Notes: a model not told the origin generated them from the letters alone. Positions 26,043 to 36,146 are shown, counted from the stretch's first letter. The stretch: 64,000 bases of DNA from CAVPOO01 sp963707015 (GCA_963707015.1 CAVPOO010000015.1:124001-188000); one strand, 5' to 3'. Numbers and translations: made by a program.

Positions 26043-27443
26043 ATGTCCCAAGACCCGCAGTCCCGTGACAAGCCCTGGGGTGGGCGTTTTACCGAGTCCA
26101 CCGATGCCTTCGTCGAGGCTTTCACAGCATCCATAACATTCGATCAGCGACTGTATGCCTACGACATTGCCGGCTCGATTGCCCACGCCCGCATGCTGGG
26201 CAAGGTCGGTGTCCTGACCAACAACGAACTCGAGGCCATTGTTGACGGCCTCGAGGGCATTCAGCGCGAGATCGAACAAGGCAAGCTTCCCTGGTCAGTC
26301 CCCCTTGAAGACGTGCACATGAACATCGAGGCCCGCCTAACCGAGCGTATCGGCGAGGCCGGCAAAAAACTGCACACCGGGCGGTCACGAAATGACCAGG
26401 TTGCGACGGACCTGCGCCTGTACCTGCGCGATCAGATAGACGCGATTGTCGAAGAACTTCGGCGACTGCAGAGCGGCTTGCTGGAACTTGCCGCACGCGA
26501 GAACGAGACCATCATGCCGGGATTCACACACCTGCAGGTGGCCATGCCGGTCACCTTTGGCCATCATATGCTTGCCTGGTTCGAGATGCTGGAGCGCGAC
26601 CGTGGCCGCCTGCTCGATTGCCGGAAACGCGTTAATGTCATGCCGCTGGGCGCTGCTGCCCTGGCCGGTACCACTTTCCCCATTGACCGTAACTATACCG
26701 CCGAGCTGCTCGGCTTCGACTGCCCCGCCGAGAATTCCCTGGATGCGGTCAGCGACCGGGACTTCGCGATTGAGTTTTGTGCGGCGGCAGCCATACTGCT
26801 CACCCACCTTTCCCGCTTCTCGGAAGAACTGATTCTTTGGACCTCGGCACAGTTCGGGTTCGTAGATCTGCCCGATCGCTTCTGCACCGGATCCAGCATC
26901 ATGCCCCAAAAAAAGAACCCCGATGTGCCGGAGCTGGTTCGCGGCAAAACCGGGCGTGTCAATGGCAATCTGGTTGCACTGCTGACCCTTATGAAAGGCC
27001 AACCCCTCGCCTATAACAAGGACAACCAGGAGGACAAAGAACCTCTTTTCGATTCAGTGGATACCGTGCGGAACTGTCTACGAGTTTTCGCCGACATGAT
27101 CCCCGCGCTGAAAATTGACCGTGAACGCCTGCACGAAGCGGCGGCGACCGGATTTTCAACAGCGACGGATCTCGCGGATTATCTCGTGCGCAAGGGAGTC
27201 GCGTTCCGAGACGCGCATGAAATCGTTGGAAAAACCGTACGACATGGAATCGAATCTGGACAGGAGCTGGCGGATATGTCCCTTGATGAACTGCGCCGGT
27301 TTTCTTCGGCAATCGCGGCCGACGTATTGGAGATACTGACTCCCGAAGGATCGGTTGCCGCACGTAACCACCTGGGTGGGACGGCCCCGGAGCAGGTGCG
27401 GGCTGCCATCGCTCGGGCCCGTAAGCGCATGAAAGAATCCTGA
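26043..27443 (+). CDS. argH: Argininosuccinate lyase
   Basis: ArgH splits argininosuccinate into arginine and fumarate, the last step of arginine synthesis. The 466-residue protein begins SQDPQSRDKPWGGRF, carries the HTGRSRNDQVATD segment, and has the fumarase/lyase signature GSSIMPQKKNPD near residue 282. It ends 15 bp from the convergent GGDEF-EAL gene, with no clear terminator between them. Confidence 0.97.
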   Translation: MSQDPQSRDKPWGGRFTESTDAFVEAFTASITFDQRLYAYDIAGSIAHARMLGKVGVLTNNELEAIVDGLEGIQREIEQGKLPWSVPLEDVHMNIEARLTERIGEAGKKLHTGRSRNDQVATDLRLYLRDQIDAIVEELRRLQSGLLELAARENETIMPGFTHLQVAMPVTFGHHMLAWFEMLERDRGRLLDCRKRVNVMPLGAAALAGTTFPIDRNYTAELLGFDCPAENSLDAVSDRDFAIEFCAAAAILLTHLSRFSEELILWTSAQFGFVDLPDRFCTGSSIMPQKKNPDVPELVRGKTGRVNGNLVALLTLMKGQPLAYNKDNQEDKEPLFDSVDTVRNCLRVFADMIPALKIDRERLHEAAATGFSTATDLADYLVRKGVAFRDAHEIVGKTVRHGIESGQELADMSLDELRRFSSAIAADVLEILTPEGSVAARNHLGGTAPEQVRAAIARARKRMKES

Positions 27444-27458
27444 CGCTGTGAGACAAGC

Positions 27459-30227
27459 TCAGCTCGCGATGGGTTGGGAATGAAACTCCCGCGCCACCGA
27501 CCTCGGCAGCTCGATGCGCTGGACACTTAGATCGGCGACTGGCTTGCCGACAAAGTAGCCCTGCACATAGTCCACGCCCAGACGCCGCAGGATCTCAAAC
27601 GCCTGCTCCGATTCCACGAACTCCGCGATTGTCCCAATGCCCAGACCACGCGCCACGTCCACCAGGGCCTTGACCAGAATCTGATCATAACGGCTGCTGT
27701 CAATCTCGCGGATGAAACTGCCATCGATTTTCAACGTATCGACCTTCAAATGCTTGAGGTAGGAGAACGAGGAAAATCCAGCGCCAAAATCATCCAGAGA
27801 AACCTTGCAGCCCAGTCGCCGGATGCGTGAGATGAATTCGGATGCCTCATTGAGATTCTCGCAAGCGGCAGTCTCCGTGACCTCAAAGGTGACCCGCGCC
27901 GGAGCAACCCCGCTGGCCTCGAGTTCGGACTCGATGAACTGCAGCACGTCTTGCTGTCCCACCGACAGGCCGGAAAGGTTAATGGCAATACCGGCCTGGC
28001 TGTAGCGTTCCGGCAACGCCGCCAGGTGACGGAGAGCCTTGCTGATTACGGCCCGGTCAATACGACCAATGATACCGAACTGTTCCGCCATCGGGATAAA
28101 ATTGTCGGGGCTGAGCAGCACGCCCTTTTCGTCCCGCATGCGCACCAGGGCCTCGTAATGATGAACCGCCCCATCCACGACCGCTGCGATGGGTTGGAAA
28201 ACCAGTGCGAGCGAGTCGTCCTCCAGCGCTTCGAGCAGCATGTTTTTCCACGCAAGCTGGCTACCGATGCGCTCGCGCGCCATGTTATGTTCTTCGAAGA
28301 ACTCGGCACGACCACGTCCGCGATCCTTGGCCGCGAACATCGCAGCATCCACCTTGGCCATCAGATCCACAGCGTCTCTGCCATGTTGTGGAAACCGCAC
28401 CATTCCGATACTCGCGGTTATATTGAGGGGCTGCCCCCGATGAACGGCGCTCACTGCGTTAACCGCCGCCAATATCTGCATGGCTTTATCCCGCGCCTGT
28501 GCCTCTGTCATGTCGGGGAAGGCAGCTGCAAATTCGTCACCGCTAATACGCGCCAGCAGATCCTCTGTCCGGCAAAGGCGCGCCAGATTACCCGCTGCCT
28601 GAATGATGATCTGGTCCCCAAGAGAGTGTCCGGCCGAGTCATTGACGAGCTTGAAGTGATCCAGATCGATCAGCATCAGGACGCCGGCGCGGTCGAGTGA
28701 CTCGGCACGCCGCACTTCGTGGGCAAGATCGATGAGAAAACGACGTCGGTTTGCCAGCCCCGTCAAGTGGTCCTGGTTGGCAAGCAGTATCAGCCGCCGT
28801 TCGTCACGCTTGGCCTTGCTTACATCGCGCGTAGTGCCACGGTAGCCAAGAAATTGCTTACCCTCGACGATGGGTATCCCATTCAGGCTCAGGTAGTGGC
28901 GTGCGCCGTCGGGCACCGTAATGATGCATCCCACGTCCTTGAAGGCGCGAGCATTGTCCGCCCCATCGCCAAGGCGGGTCGTGATATCGGACAAGTTGTC
29001 GCGAGGAAAGATCTCAGCCAGGCGACGGCCGATAAAGACCTCCGGTTCAAGTGCAAGGAATGCCGACACACTGCTCGAGACATAGGTGAAACGCCCTCCG
29101 GCATCAGTCTCCCAAAGCCAGTCGGAGGAACTCTCTGCAAAGTCGTGGAAGCGCTGCCGGTTCCGCTCCAGTTCGTACTGCGATGCGCTCAGGTCCGCCG
29201 ACATACCGTTGAGGGAACAGGCCAGTTCACCCAGTTCATCGGCACGGTTCAAGTCCGCCATATGACCCACCTGCCCGGACGCGATCTGCCGCGTTGCCTC
29301 GACAAGCGCCGTGATCGGGCGTGTGAGATTTGCTCGGCTGATGCGGATACCGAACAGAGCAGCAAGCAGCAGGATCAGCAATGAGAACAGCAGCGCCCTG
29401 ACAGCAAGGAACTGGTAGGGCGCCCAATAGCTGGCCAGGGTATGGGCCAGCAGGACGTGGGCAACACGGGTCTCCCCGTCACCCGCACGAATGGGGTAGA
29501 CGTGGCCGACATATTCGGTGCCATCTGCGTTGAACCGCAGCGGCCGTTTTTGTGGCCCTGGGTAACGCAGGTCCGGCAATGCCACCCCAAGGCCGGGAAT
29601 GGTGGACGCCAGCACCACGTTATTGGCGAATAGTACCGCCTCGGTGTGCGCCACCTGCCTGAACGCGGCGAGCCGCTCCGGGTCGAGTTCAGCCGCGCTG
29701 ACCAAGATACCAAGCGAACCGCCGAGCGGACTTTCAATCGGGACCGCCACCAGTGACAGCAGGGTGTCAAAGATTAGGGCGTTGCCGTAGGCGACTCCAC
29801 CGGTTTCAGCCGCACGGCGCACCACGGCCTGCAGTGGCGGAGACGAGACCAGGTAGGGCGATGAGAAATGGGGTTTGCGCCCTTCGACAATCGCGTCGCC
29901 GGGATCCACACCCCGATACAGCGCCAGCACTTCAACACCGGGCCGGAGGTAGAGATCCTCGAGCACCCCCCGCACGGTATCACGGTCGCCCGTCAGGAGC
30001 GCTGCCAGCAAAGGCGGTTCACGGCTGAGACCGCCTGCCGTCGTCAGCATCTGCTCAAAGGCGCTCTGCTGCGCCTGCGCAAAAACACGTTGCGCCCGCC
30101 TGAGGTCCGTGTCGATCTCAGTGTTGACGTGATTGCGAACCAGGTAATACGCCGACGACCCCAGGGCAACCAGTACCGCGGTAAGCAGCGATACAACAAA
30201 CAGGGTGTTTTTCTGGGCAATGTCCAT
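27459..30227 (-). CDS. Membrane sensor with HAMP, PAS, GGDEF and EAL domains
   Basis: A 922-residue c-di-GMP enzyme. From the ATG at 30227: a membrane segment at about 7-30, a periplasmic sensor region of about 240 residues, a second membrane segment near 275-296, HAMP to about 350, PAS about 362-470, GGDEF about 480-640 and EAL about 670-915. The cyclase motif reads SGDEF instead of GGDEF, with an intact RxxD inhibitory site (RTED) upstream. The EAL domain keeps EAL, INLS, EVTE, DDFGAG, KIDGSF and VQGY, so hydrolysis is likely. The start lies 10 bp after the cupredoxin-like gene; the longer open frame would overlap it. Confidence 0.92.
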   Translation of the reverse strand: MDIAQKNTLFVVSLLTAVLVALGSSAYYLVRNHVNTEIDTDLRRAQRVFAQAQQSAFEQMLTTAGGLSREPPLLAALLTGDRDTVRGVLEDLYLRPGVEVLALYRGVDPGDAIVEGRKPHFSSPYLVSSPPLQAVVRRAAETGGVAYGNALIFDTLLSLVAVPIESPLGGSLGILVSAAELDPERLAAFRQVAHTEAVLFANNVVLASTIPGLGVALPDLRYPGPQKRPLRFNADGTEYVGHVYPIRAGDGETRVAHVLLAHTLASYWAPYQFLAVRALLFSLLILLLAALFGIRISRANLTRPITALVEATRQIASGQVGHMADLNRADELGELACSLNGMSADLSASQYELERNRQRFHDFAESSSDWLWETDAGGRFTYVSSSVSAFLALEPEVFIGRRLAEIFPRDNLSDITTRLGDGADNARAFKDVGCIITVPDGARHYLSLNGIPIVEGKQFLGYRGTTRDVSKAKRDERRLILLANQDHLTGLANRRRFLIDLAHEVRRAESLDRAGVLMLIDLDHFKLVNDSAGHSLGDQIIIQAAGNLARLCRTEDLLARISGDEFAAAFPDMTEAQARDKAMQILAAVNAVSAVHRGQPLNITASIGMVRFPQHGRDAVDLMAKVDAAMFAAKDRGRGRAEFFEEHNMARERIGSQLAWKNMLLEALEDDSLALVFQPIAAVVDGAVHHYEALVRMRDEKGVLLSPDNFIPMAEQFGIIGRIDRAVISKALRHLAALPERYSQAGIAINLSGLSVGQQDVLQFIESELEASGVAPARVTFEVTETAACENLNEASEFISRIRRLGCKVSLDDFGAGFSSFSYLKHLKVDTLKIDGSFIREIDSSRYDQILVKALVDVARGLGIGTIAEFVESEQAFEILRRLGVDYVQGYFVGKPVADLSVQRIELPRSVAREFHSQPIAS

Positions 30228-30237
30228 CGTCACGTGC

Positions 30238-30978
30238 TCAAAAGCCCGGCTCCGGCGGGAAAAGATCTGCAATTCCGATCCGTTGCGCCGAAGTCTCCTG
30301 CAGCCCCGGCGCATCCCTTCTTACCGTCAAGGTCTCATTCAATGCCGGCGCCGAGGAGCGGGCCAGTGTTTCCAGCGTCCGTGTTTCGGCACCCGGCGTG
30401 GCAATCCTCACCCGCCAGCGGCCAGGAGTGAGCTTGCGGAATGCGAAGGGCTCTCCAGGCGTCAGCATTTTGATGTAGGGTGTGTCCAGCACATCGATCC
30501 GCGCATAGGTCCTGGCATGTATCCGACAGAAAACATGCCAAGTGGTGCTACGCTCGGATTGAACCTCCCCGCTGCCGACCTCGCCATGCTTCTGCTTTCC
30601 GAGCCGTAGCACGAATGGATTCTCTGCCGAAACGGCAAAGAGTTCATGGTATACATCGTCGTGATTCTCAAATCGCACGCGGTCACCGCGCGTGATCGCA
30701 AGGTAGTTTGGCGTGATCCGGTTATCCCGGATCTCGACCCGGTGGGTCGTTGATTCACCGGATGCCGGCGTTCCACGCTCCAGCGGAAAAACAGCAACAC
30801 TCAATGGACCCGACTCCGGTGTTGTAGGCGCCTGACCAAACACCCCGATATGCTCCAGCTTCACTGTCCCCCGCACCTCTGCCCCCGTAACAGCCGTTAT
30901 ACGAACGGCCAACAAAAGAAGAAGAAACAACGGGGGAGATCCTGCAAGACTGAACTGGCGGGCAACTTTCCTGGTCAT
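30238..30978 (-). CDS. Secreted cupredoxin-like protein
   Basis: A 246-residue exported protein. A basic N-terminus and a hydrophobic stretch (PPLFLLLLLAVRITAV) form a signal peptide. The central part resembles cupredoxins: TRGDRVRFENHDDVYHELF supplies a possible His ligand, and HVFCRIHARTYARI a Cys and a His. The usual axial Met is not clear, so a functional copper site is uncertain. The C-terminal part (about 165-246) looks like a carboxypeptidase-regulatory-type beta fold. It precedes the GGDEF-EAL gene by 10 bp and the two are surely one operon, which suggests it feeds the sensor. Confidence 0.75.
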   Translation of the reverse strand: MTRKVARQFSLAGSPPLFLLLLLAVRITAVTGAEVRGTVKLEHIGVFGQAPTTPESGPLSVAVFPLERGTPASGESTTHRVEIRDNRITPNYLAITRGDRVRFENHDDVYHELFAVSAENPFVLRLGKQKHGEVGSGEVQSERSTTWHVFCRIHARTYARIDVLDTPYIKMLTPGEPFAFRKLTPGRWRVRIATPGAETRTLETLARSSAPALNETLTVRRDAPGLQETSAQRIGIADLFPPEPGF

Positions 30979-31101
30979 AATCCTGAAGCCGAGTCATGCA
31001 TAAGCAACGGCAAGTCCCTTTTTCCCCTAGCGGCATACTGGGGGTATGTTTTAGTTGCCTGTTTGCATCACAATGGCCCCGATATCATTGGCAAATACGC
31101 A

Positions 31102-31488
31102 ATGGCAGAAGCGATGGAGACACCCACACCCGACACCCTCGTCACTTTGCGTGCCAGATTGGCCGACTTCGCGGCGCGACGTGACTGGGACCAGTTTCAC
31201 TCCCCGAAGAATCTGGCCATGGCATTGATCGCCGAGACAGCCGAATTAGTCGAGCATTTCCAGTGGCTTACCACAGAACAGAGCCAACAGCTGCCTTCAG
31301 TGAAGCTTGCCGAGGTGCGCCTTGAACTGGCTGACATCCTAATTTACCTGATCAGGATCGCTGACAAGCTGGATGTGGATCTGGCCAGTGCAGTGCTCGA
31401 AAAAATAGCGATTAACGAGCAACGCTACCCTGTCGACCGCGTGCGCGGTGATGCCCGCCGCGCGGAGGAATACCCCCCAGGCGAGTGA
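31102..31488 (+). CDS. MazG-like nucleotide pyrophosphohydrolase
   Basis: A 128-residue all-helical protein of the MazG/dCTPase superfamily. The metal-binding motifs are present: ETAELVEHFQW (ExxE) and EVRLELADILIYL (ExxExxD). Relatives hydrolyse (d)NTPs to monophosphates and remove damaged or excess nucleotides. The start could be the ATG at 31102 or at 31114; neither has a strong ribosome site. It lies between the divergent cupredoxin-like gene and cyaA. The 230 bp before cyaA show no gene that I can support. Confidence 0.82.
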   Translation: MAEAMETPTPDTLVTLRARLADFAARRDWDQFHSPKNLAMALIAETAELVEHFQWLTTEQSQQLPSVKLAEVRLELADILIYLIRIADKLDVDLASAVLEKIAINEQRYPVDRVRGDARRAEEYPPGE

Positions 31489-31721
31489 CAAATCCAGCCA
31501 CGTTATGTGGGCTGAACAGGGACAGTGCTCACCAGGCCCCCCACACAGTCTCCTGGCCGTTGTTCTTACTCCAGCAGCGGCAATGGCTCAAGCGACCCTC
31601 GGCGCCGCCGTTATTTTTCGTACAGAATGTCCCGCGCTCCAGTCGTGGTCTGGAGTAGCGACAAGAAGGTCCGGCGTTTTCGCGAGAAACAGCAAGTAAA
31701 GGCACCGCTGACAGCATTCCA

Positions 31722-34595
31722 ATGCATCTCGTCTCACAATCGGACATCGACTTTGACGGTGTCGATCTGCGTGCGGTGCGCCGGCGCTTCCTGACAATTA
31801 ACCACGATCGACTCAAGCGCGTGCATGCCAGCCTGAGGGATAGCCAGAAATCCTTTCTCGATCTTCTACCCCTGTTGTTTCACATCAATCACCCGATGCT
31901 GCCGGGTTACCTTTCCGCCAAGACGCCGGCCGGGATCTCGGACTACTCGCCGACCCGACGCAGCGTTGCCGCGGGCAAGGACCTGTCCCAGAGCTTTATC
32001 TATCGTCGCAGGGCAAAACGGAATTTTGATATACATGCCATCTTCATCATGGGCAGCAGCGGAACCATCGCCTATTCCGCGACCAGCGATTTTGACATCT
32101 GGCTGTGTGTACGCCCGGACCTTTCTCCGGCCCAACAGGCTGCGCTCAGGCGCAAGGCACAAGGAATCGAGAGCTGGGCAGCGTCTTTGAATCTGGAAGT
32201 CCATTTCTTCCTCATGAACGATGAAGCCTTTCGCAGTGGCAAACTCGATCACATTTCTGAGGAAGGAAGCGGGACGGCCCAGCATCACCTGCTACTCGAC
32301 GAATTTTACCGAACCGGGCTTCTTGTCGCTGGGCGTTATCCCATCTGGTGGCTGGTACCGCCACACTACGAGTCGGACTACGACTATTACGTGAGCGAGC
32401 TGAAACGAAAGCGCTTCGTCGCTCCTCACGAAACCGTCGATTTTGGCGGGGTTGCGCACATACCCCCGGGCGAGTTCTTCGGTGCAACCCTGTGGCAACT
32501 GTATAAGGGGGTTTCGTCCCCGTACAAATCGGTTCTGAAGCTGATGCTGATGGAGGCATATGCCGCCGAATACCCCGATACCAACATGCTCAGCCTCCAC
32601 TACAAGCAGGCAGTTCATGGTGGAGAAACACGACTCGACGAACTCGACCCGTATGTCTCCATGTGCAACCGGGTTGAGGCCTACCTGACCGCGCGCGGCG
32701 AGACCGAACGCCTGGACCTGGCGCGACGATGCTTCTATTTCAAGGTGCGAGAGCGGATGAGCCGCCCTGACCGGCGGGGCAATATTACCTGGCGACGCGA
32801 ACTCATGCGCGAACTCGTCAATACCTGGAACTGGTCTCAGTCGCGCCTGCTGACGCTGGATTCCCGTCCGTCCTGGAAGATCCTCCGTGTGCTCGAAGAA
32901 CGCAAGACGCTGGTCCAGGCACTGAGCGACAGTTACCGGATGCTCTCCGATTTTGCCCGCGAGTATGCAGACAGTCAGACAATCGATCCGCGTGAACTGA
33001 ACCTTCTCGGTCGGCGCCTGTATACGGCCTTTGAGCGCAAAGCGGGCAAGGTCGACATCATCAACCCGGGAATTTCCGGAAACCTCATTGAGAACCGGCT
33101 GTCTCTGCATCAGCTCGGCACCCGGCAGGGTGGCTGGGTCCTTTACCGCGGTGATGTCCGACCTGAAGATGCCGAAAAGCACACCCCGCTCAAACGTGGA
33201 CACAGCCTCATCGAGATCATCGCATGGTGCCACTTCAACGGCTTGCTCCATCCCGTCGCCACCATGGTCAGTCTGCACCCGGATGACTGTGGAGTCAGTG
33301 TATGGGAGCTGCGGTCGATCATGGATTGCCTGCAGGATCTGTTTCCTGATCTCGGCGTCCATGAGACCGACCTCGAGGACCTTGCCCGAAGTGCGCGCCT
33401 TCAAAAGGCCGTCGTGTTCATCAATATCGGCACTGACCCGCTGTCCAGTATCAACCGGGAAGGGCTGTTGCGCGTCAGTAATCGAACCGATGCCCTGAGT
33501 TATGGAGGATGCCGGGAAAACCTGGCGCTCACGTTCGATCAGATTCTGGTCAACTCCTGGCAGGAGGTGCTGACATTCCGGTACCGCAGTGAACACGCGC
33601 TGATGGAGTGGCTGTGCGATTACCTGGCGTGGTATCCACAGTCTGCCGGTGAGGCACCTCCATCACCGGCCGTGTTCAGTTTCTCTTCGACACGCGGCGC
33701 ACCCATTGCACATCGCATTGAGGATCTGGCCACGCAGGTGATTCAGTGCTTCTATCACAATGAATGGCGCGAACGCGCTCGCTATGTGGTCCAGGTGGGC
33801 CACAGCTACTACGTTCTGCAGCCCGAAAATGATGTGCCACGCTACACCTACATCGCCTCTTCTTCAGCCCTGCTGAAACACCTGAGCCTGCCGCAGTCAA
33901 CGTTCAGCCCCATCATTCTCGACCAGCATGCGCTGGCCGAAACACGTATTCCCTTGCTGCTTGCTGCCAACCAGGCTGGAAAGATTCAGTTATTCTATGA
34001 GGTATGCGGAGACAAGGCAGAGGTATTCGTGCTGGATGAATTTGGTTCACTGTTTCAGCAGCAGGTTGCCTTCCATGACCACTATGCGCTGCTGGCCCAG
34101 TATCAGCAGTTTCTGGAGTCGGTACAACGTCGCCGTGACCTCTTGCTGCAGGAGGACGGTACCACCGCGTGCACAGACGCTGTCCATTATTATCAGATCA
34201 TCAGTAACCGGGCGGGACAGGTGCAGATCAAAGACGAGCAGATCAACCCGTTCCAGCATCCCGAGCACTACCTTGGGGTCCAGGTGATTGGTGAAATCGT
34301 CGACACTGATCAGGTTGTCTTCAACGTCTACTGCAATGATGATGAGTTCTCGACGCTCGAGTATGGTGAGCAGCTCTTCACAGAAGTCGCCCGACACATT
34401 CTTCGCCAGCGCCCGAGCGGACAACCCTATCCGATCTACATCACGGACATTGACCTTCCCCGCGGCCTTCTGGACAGCGGCAATCCCGATCAACTGCAGA
34501 CCGTCCACTTCCTGAAACACAAGAAACGCATAGAACAGCGCCTCAACGATGCCCTGGCCGGGCTCGAGGAGGCCTCCGAGGAACATGTCTTATAA
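31722..34595 (+). CDS. cyaA: Class I adenylate cyclase
   Basis: CyaA makes cAMP from ATP. At 957 residues it is longer than the E. coli enzyme (about 850) and close to the Pseudomonas form. The catalytic nucleotidyltransferase site is near residues 110-129: GSSGTIAYSATSDFDIWLC, with D123 and D125. The C-terminal half is the regulatory part of the family. The ATG at 31722 has no good ribosome site. It converges with the DUF302 gene five bases away. Pseudomonas has cyaA in the same argH-to-lysA interval. Confidence 0.95.
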   Translation: MHLVSQSDIDFDGVDLRAVRRRFLTINHDRLKRVHASLRDSQKSFLDLLPLLFHINHPMLPGYLSAKTPAGISDYSPTRRSVAAGKDLSQSFIYRRRAKRNFDIHAIFIMGSSGTIAYSATSDFDIWLCVRPDLSPAQQAALRRKAQGIESWAASLNLEVHFFLMNDEAFRSGKLDHISEEGSGTAQHHLLLDEFYRTGLLVAGRYPIWWLVPPHYESDYDYYVSELKRKRFVAPHETVDFGGVAHIPPGEFFGATLWQLYKGVSSPYKSVLKLMLMEAYAAEYPDTNMLSLHYKQAVHGGETRLDELDPYVSMCNRVEAYLTARGETERLDLARRCFYFKVRERMSRPDRRGNITWRRELMRELVNTWNWSQSRLLTLDSRPSWKILRVLEERKTLVQALSDSYRMLSDFAREYADSQTIDPRELNLLGRRLYTAFERKAGKVDIINPGISGNLIENRLSLHQLGTRQGGWVLYRGDVRPEDAEKHTPLKRGHSLIEIIAWCHFNGLLHPVATMVSLHPDDCGVSVWELRSIMDCLQDLFPDLGVHETDLEDLARSARLQKAVVFINIGTDPLSSINREGLLRVSNRTDALSYGGCRENLALTFDQILVNSWQEVLTFRYRSEHALMEWLCDYLAWYPQSAGEAPPSPAVFSFSSTRGAPIAHRIEDLATQVIQCFYHNEWRERARYVVQVGHSYYVLQPENDVPRYTYIASSSALLKHLSLPQSTFSPIILDQHALAETRIPLLLAANQAGKIQLFYEVCGDKAEVFVLDEFGSLFQQQVAFHDHYALLAQYQQFLESVQRRRDLLLQEDGTTACTDAVHYYQIISNRAGQVQIKDEQINPFQHPEHYLGVQVIGEIVDTDQVVFNVYCNDDEFSTLEYGEQLFTEVARHILRQRPSGQPYPIYITDIDLPRGLLDSGNPDQLQTVHFLKHKKRIEQRLNDALAGLEEASEEHVL

Positions 34596-34600
34596 GCGGC

Positions 34601-35062
34601 TCAGTCAGCGCCTCGGATCCGATCAAAGATCGAGTGCAGATCTTTCTCCCAGCGATCGAACACCGGTCCCAGCTCGGGTTCGGGGTAGAAGCCCCGGAAT
34701 CCCCGGGGATTGAGCGTCACCAGTACGGTTTCCTCCTCCTCACCGAAGATGGCTACCTTGATTGGCAGGTAAGGGATCAACTCCGGATAGTGCACGGCAA
34801 GCTCATGCACCTCCTGCGGACGTCCAAAGAAGACAACCCGGTATTTGTCCGTTTCGAAACCGGATGCGGTTAGGCCGATATCGACACGCTGAACCCTCGA
34901 TAACTGGTAGCCATGCTCACGAATTGCGTCCTGCAGCGCAAGCATGGTTTCGGCGAAGGGTAGGGGGGAGCGCACCATCAGCAGTTCGTCGGCCAGGCTC
35001 AGCGGAGAACCCGCGAAAATACTCAGCGCAATCAGGAGTGAACCCAGCCGCCGCCTCATCAC
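34601..35062 (-). CDS. Secreted DUF302 protein
   Basis: A 153-residue protein with a signal peptide (MRRRLGSLLIALSIFAGSPLSLA) and one DUF302 domain (about 28-150): PFAETMLALQDAIREHGYQL, VVFFGRPQEVHELA and LPIKVAIFGEEE. DUF302 has no assigned reaction. Unlike the fused copy upstream, it lacks the conserved FLPCRV cysteine. Its ATG overlaps the stop of the cytochrome-DUF302 gene by 4 bp, so the two are made together. Confidence 0.85.
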   Translation of the reverse strand: MMRRRLGSLLIALSIFAGSPLSLADELLMVRSPLPFAETMLALQDAIREHGYQLSRVQRVDIGLTASGFETDKYRVVFFGRPQEVHELAVHYPELIPYLPIKVAIFGEEEETVLVTLNPRGFRGFYPEPELGPVFDRWEKDLHSIFDRIRGAD

Positions 35063-36108
35063 AGGGTTGCCTCTTCAAGAACATCACTGTAGAGCCGGTA
35101 CATCTCCTCGCAGACGTTATCCAGTTCACTGTTATTAAACAGCTTACTCAGTCGTTTGGGGTTCGCCGTCATGACCTTCACCTGCCCGTCCTGCTCGACC
35201 ACAGTAACGCGGCAAGGCAGGAACATGCCGACGCGCGAATCCAGCGCCAGCGCATCATAGAGAAACTTGAAGTTGCAGAAATAGACGACAATCTGGTTCT
35301 TGTTCTCCTTACCGGCGGGCATAAAACCGTCTTCCAGGTACTGCTCGCGAATCAAACGGAAATTCTTGCCGATCACGGCGCGTCGGACATTCTCCACTGT
35401 TGCCTTCAGGTCGTACGGCGATTCCGCAACCAGAACAGCCGGCTCCGCGTCCGCGTCTGCCTCCGGGACCGGCGGTACTGACGATTCAAAAGCACGGACA
35501 AAGCTTACGATGTCGTCAATGTCCTCGTCCGCAAGCCCCTGCTTCAAGAACGAAGGCATCGGCGTGCCTTCACGACCCTGAATCAGGGTCGCGCGGATCA
35601 TGGCATCTGACGCGGCGGCGAGAAAACCGGAATTATTCAGCGCAGGCGCCATGATCGGGAAGTCCCGGGGGCGCGAAAACGTCTTGCCGGTACCGTGGCC
35701 ACCCTGACCCTTGTCACCATGGCAACCGGCACAGTGCTCTGCAAACAGGGCACCACCATGCTCCGGATTACCAGCCACACGCGCACCTGAGTCAGCGGGC
35801 ACCGGGCCCTCATACCAGGAACGGATCCGCCCGATAATGGCTTTCACATCCTCATCGGACAGGCTGGAAAATGCCGGCATGACGCGGCCAGGCCGGCCCC
35901 TGCGGATGGTCGATTCGAGATAGTGATCCGATACGGTGGATTGAAATGCCGGCAGTGCCAGCGGCACTCCCACACCACCCTTCCCATCCAGCCCGTGGCA
36001 TGCGGCACAATGGCGCTCATAGAGTCGGGCGCCATCCTCGACGGCTGCCCCCGTCACTGGCCAGACCAGCCACAGGATTAACACCCATTGGGGACAGCGA
36101 TGTTTCAT
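35059..36108 (-). CDS. Dihaem c-type cytochrome fused to DUF302
   Basis: A 349-residue exported protein. After a signal peptide it has two class I cytochrome c domains: haem-binding CAACH at 34-38 with Met in GRVMPAF, and CAGCH at 126-130 with Met in GTPMPSF. An acidic, Ala/Pro-rich linker follows, then a DUF302 domain from about 235 (VVYFCNFKFLYDAL, GMFLPCRVTV, LSKLFNNSELD). I chose the ATG at 36108, preceded by GAGAG; the frame extends to a TTG at 36141 without a ribosome site. It presumably transfers electrons in the periplasm; the partner of the DUF302 part is unknown. An FNR-type box lies upstream. Confidence 0.9.
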   Translation of the reverse strand: MKHRCPQWVLILWLVWPVTGAAVEDGARLYERHCAACHGLDGKGGVGVPLALPAFQSTVSDHYLESTIRRGRPGRVMPAFSSLSDEDVKAIIGRIRSWYEGPVPADSGARVAGNPEHGGALFAEHCAGCHGDKGQGGHGTGKTFSRPRDFPIMAPALNNSGFLAAASDAMIRATLIQGREGTPMPSFLKQGLADEDIDDIVSFVRAFESSVPPVPEADADAEPAVLVAESPYDLKATVENVRRAVIGKNFRLIREQYLEDGFMPAGKENKNQIVVYFCNFKFLYDALALDSRVGMFLPCRVTVVEQDGQVKVMTANPKRLSKLFNNSELDNVCEEMYRLYSDVLEEATL

Positions 36109-36146
36109 CTCTCTCAAAGACAGCCTATATTCGCGGGACAAAGATT

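Noticed and set aside
30979..31101. Copper-type MerR operator before the cupredoxin-like gene
   Set aside because: Short repeats such as CATAC/GTATG are present, but spacing and sequence do not fit CueR-type sites.
32292..33596. 434-codon open frame antisense to cyaA
   Set aside because: Shadow of cyaA; no start site and no recognisable sequence.
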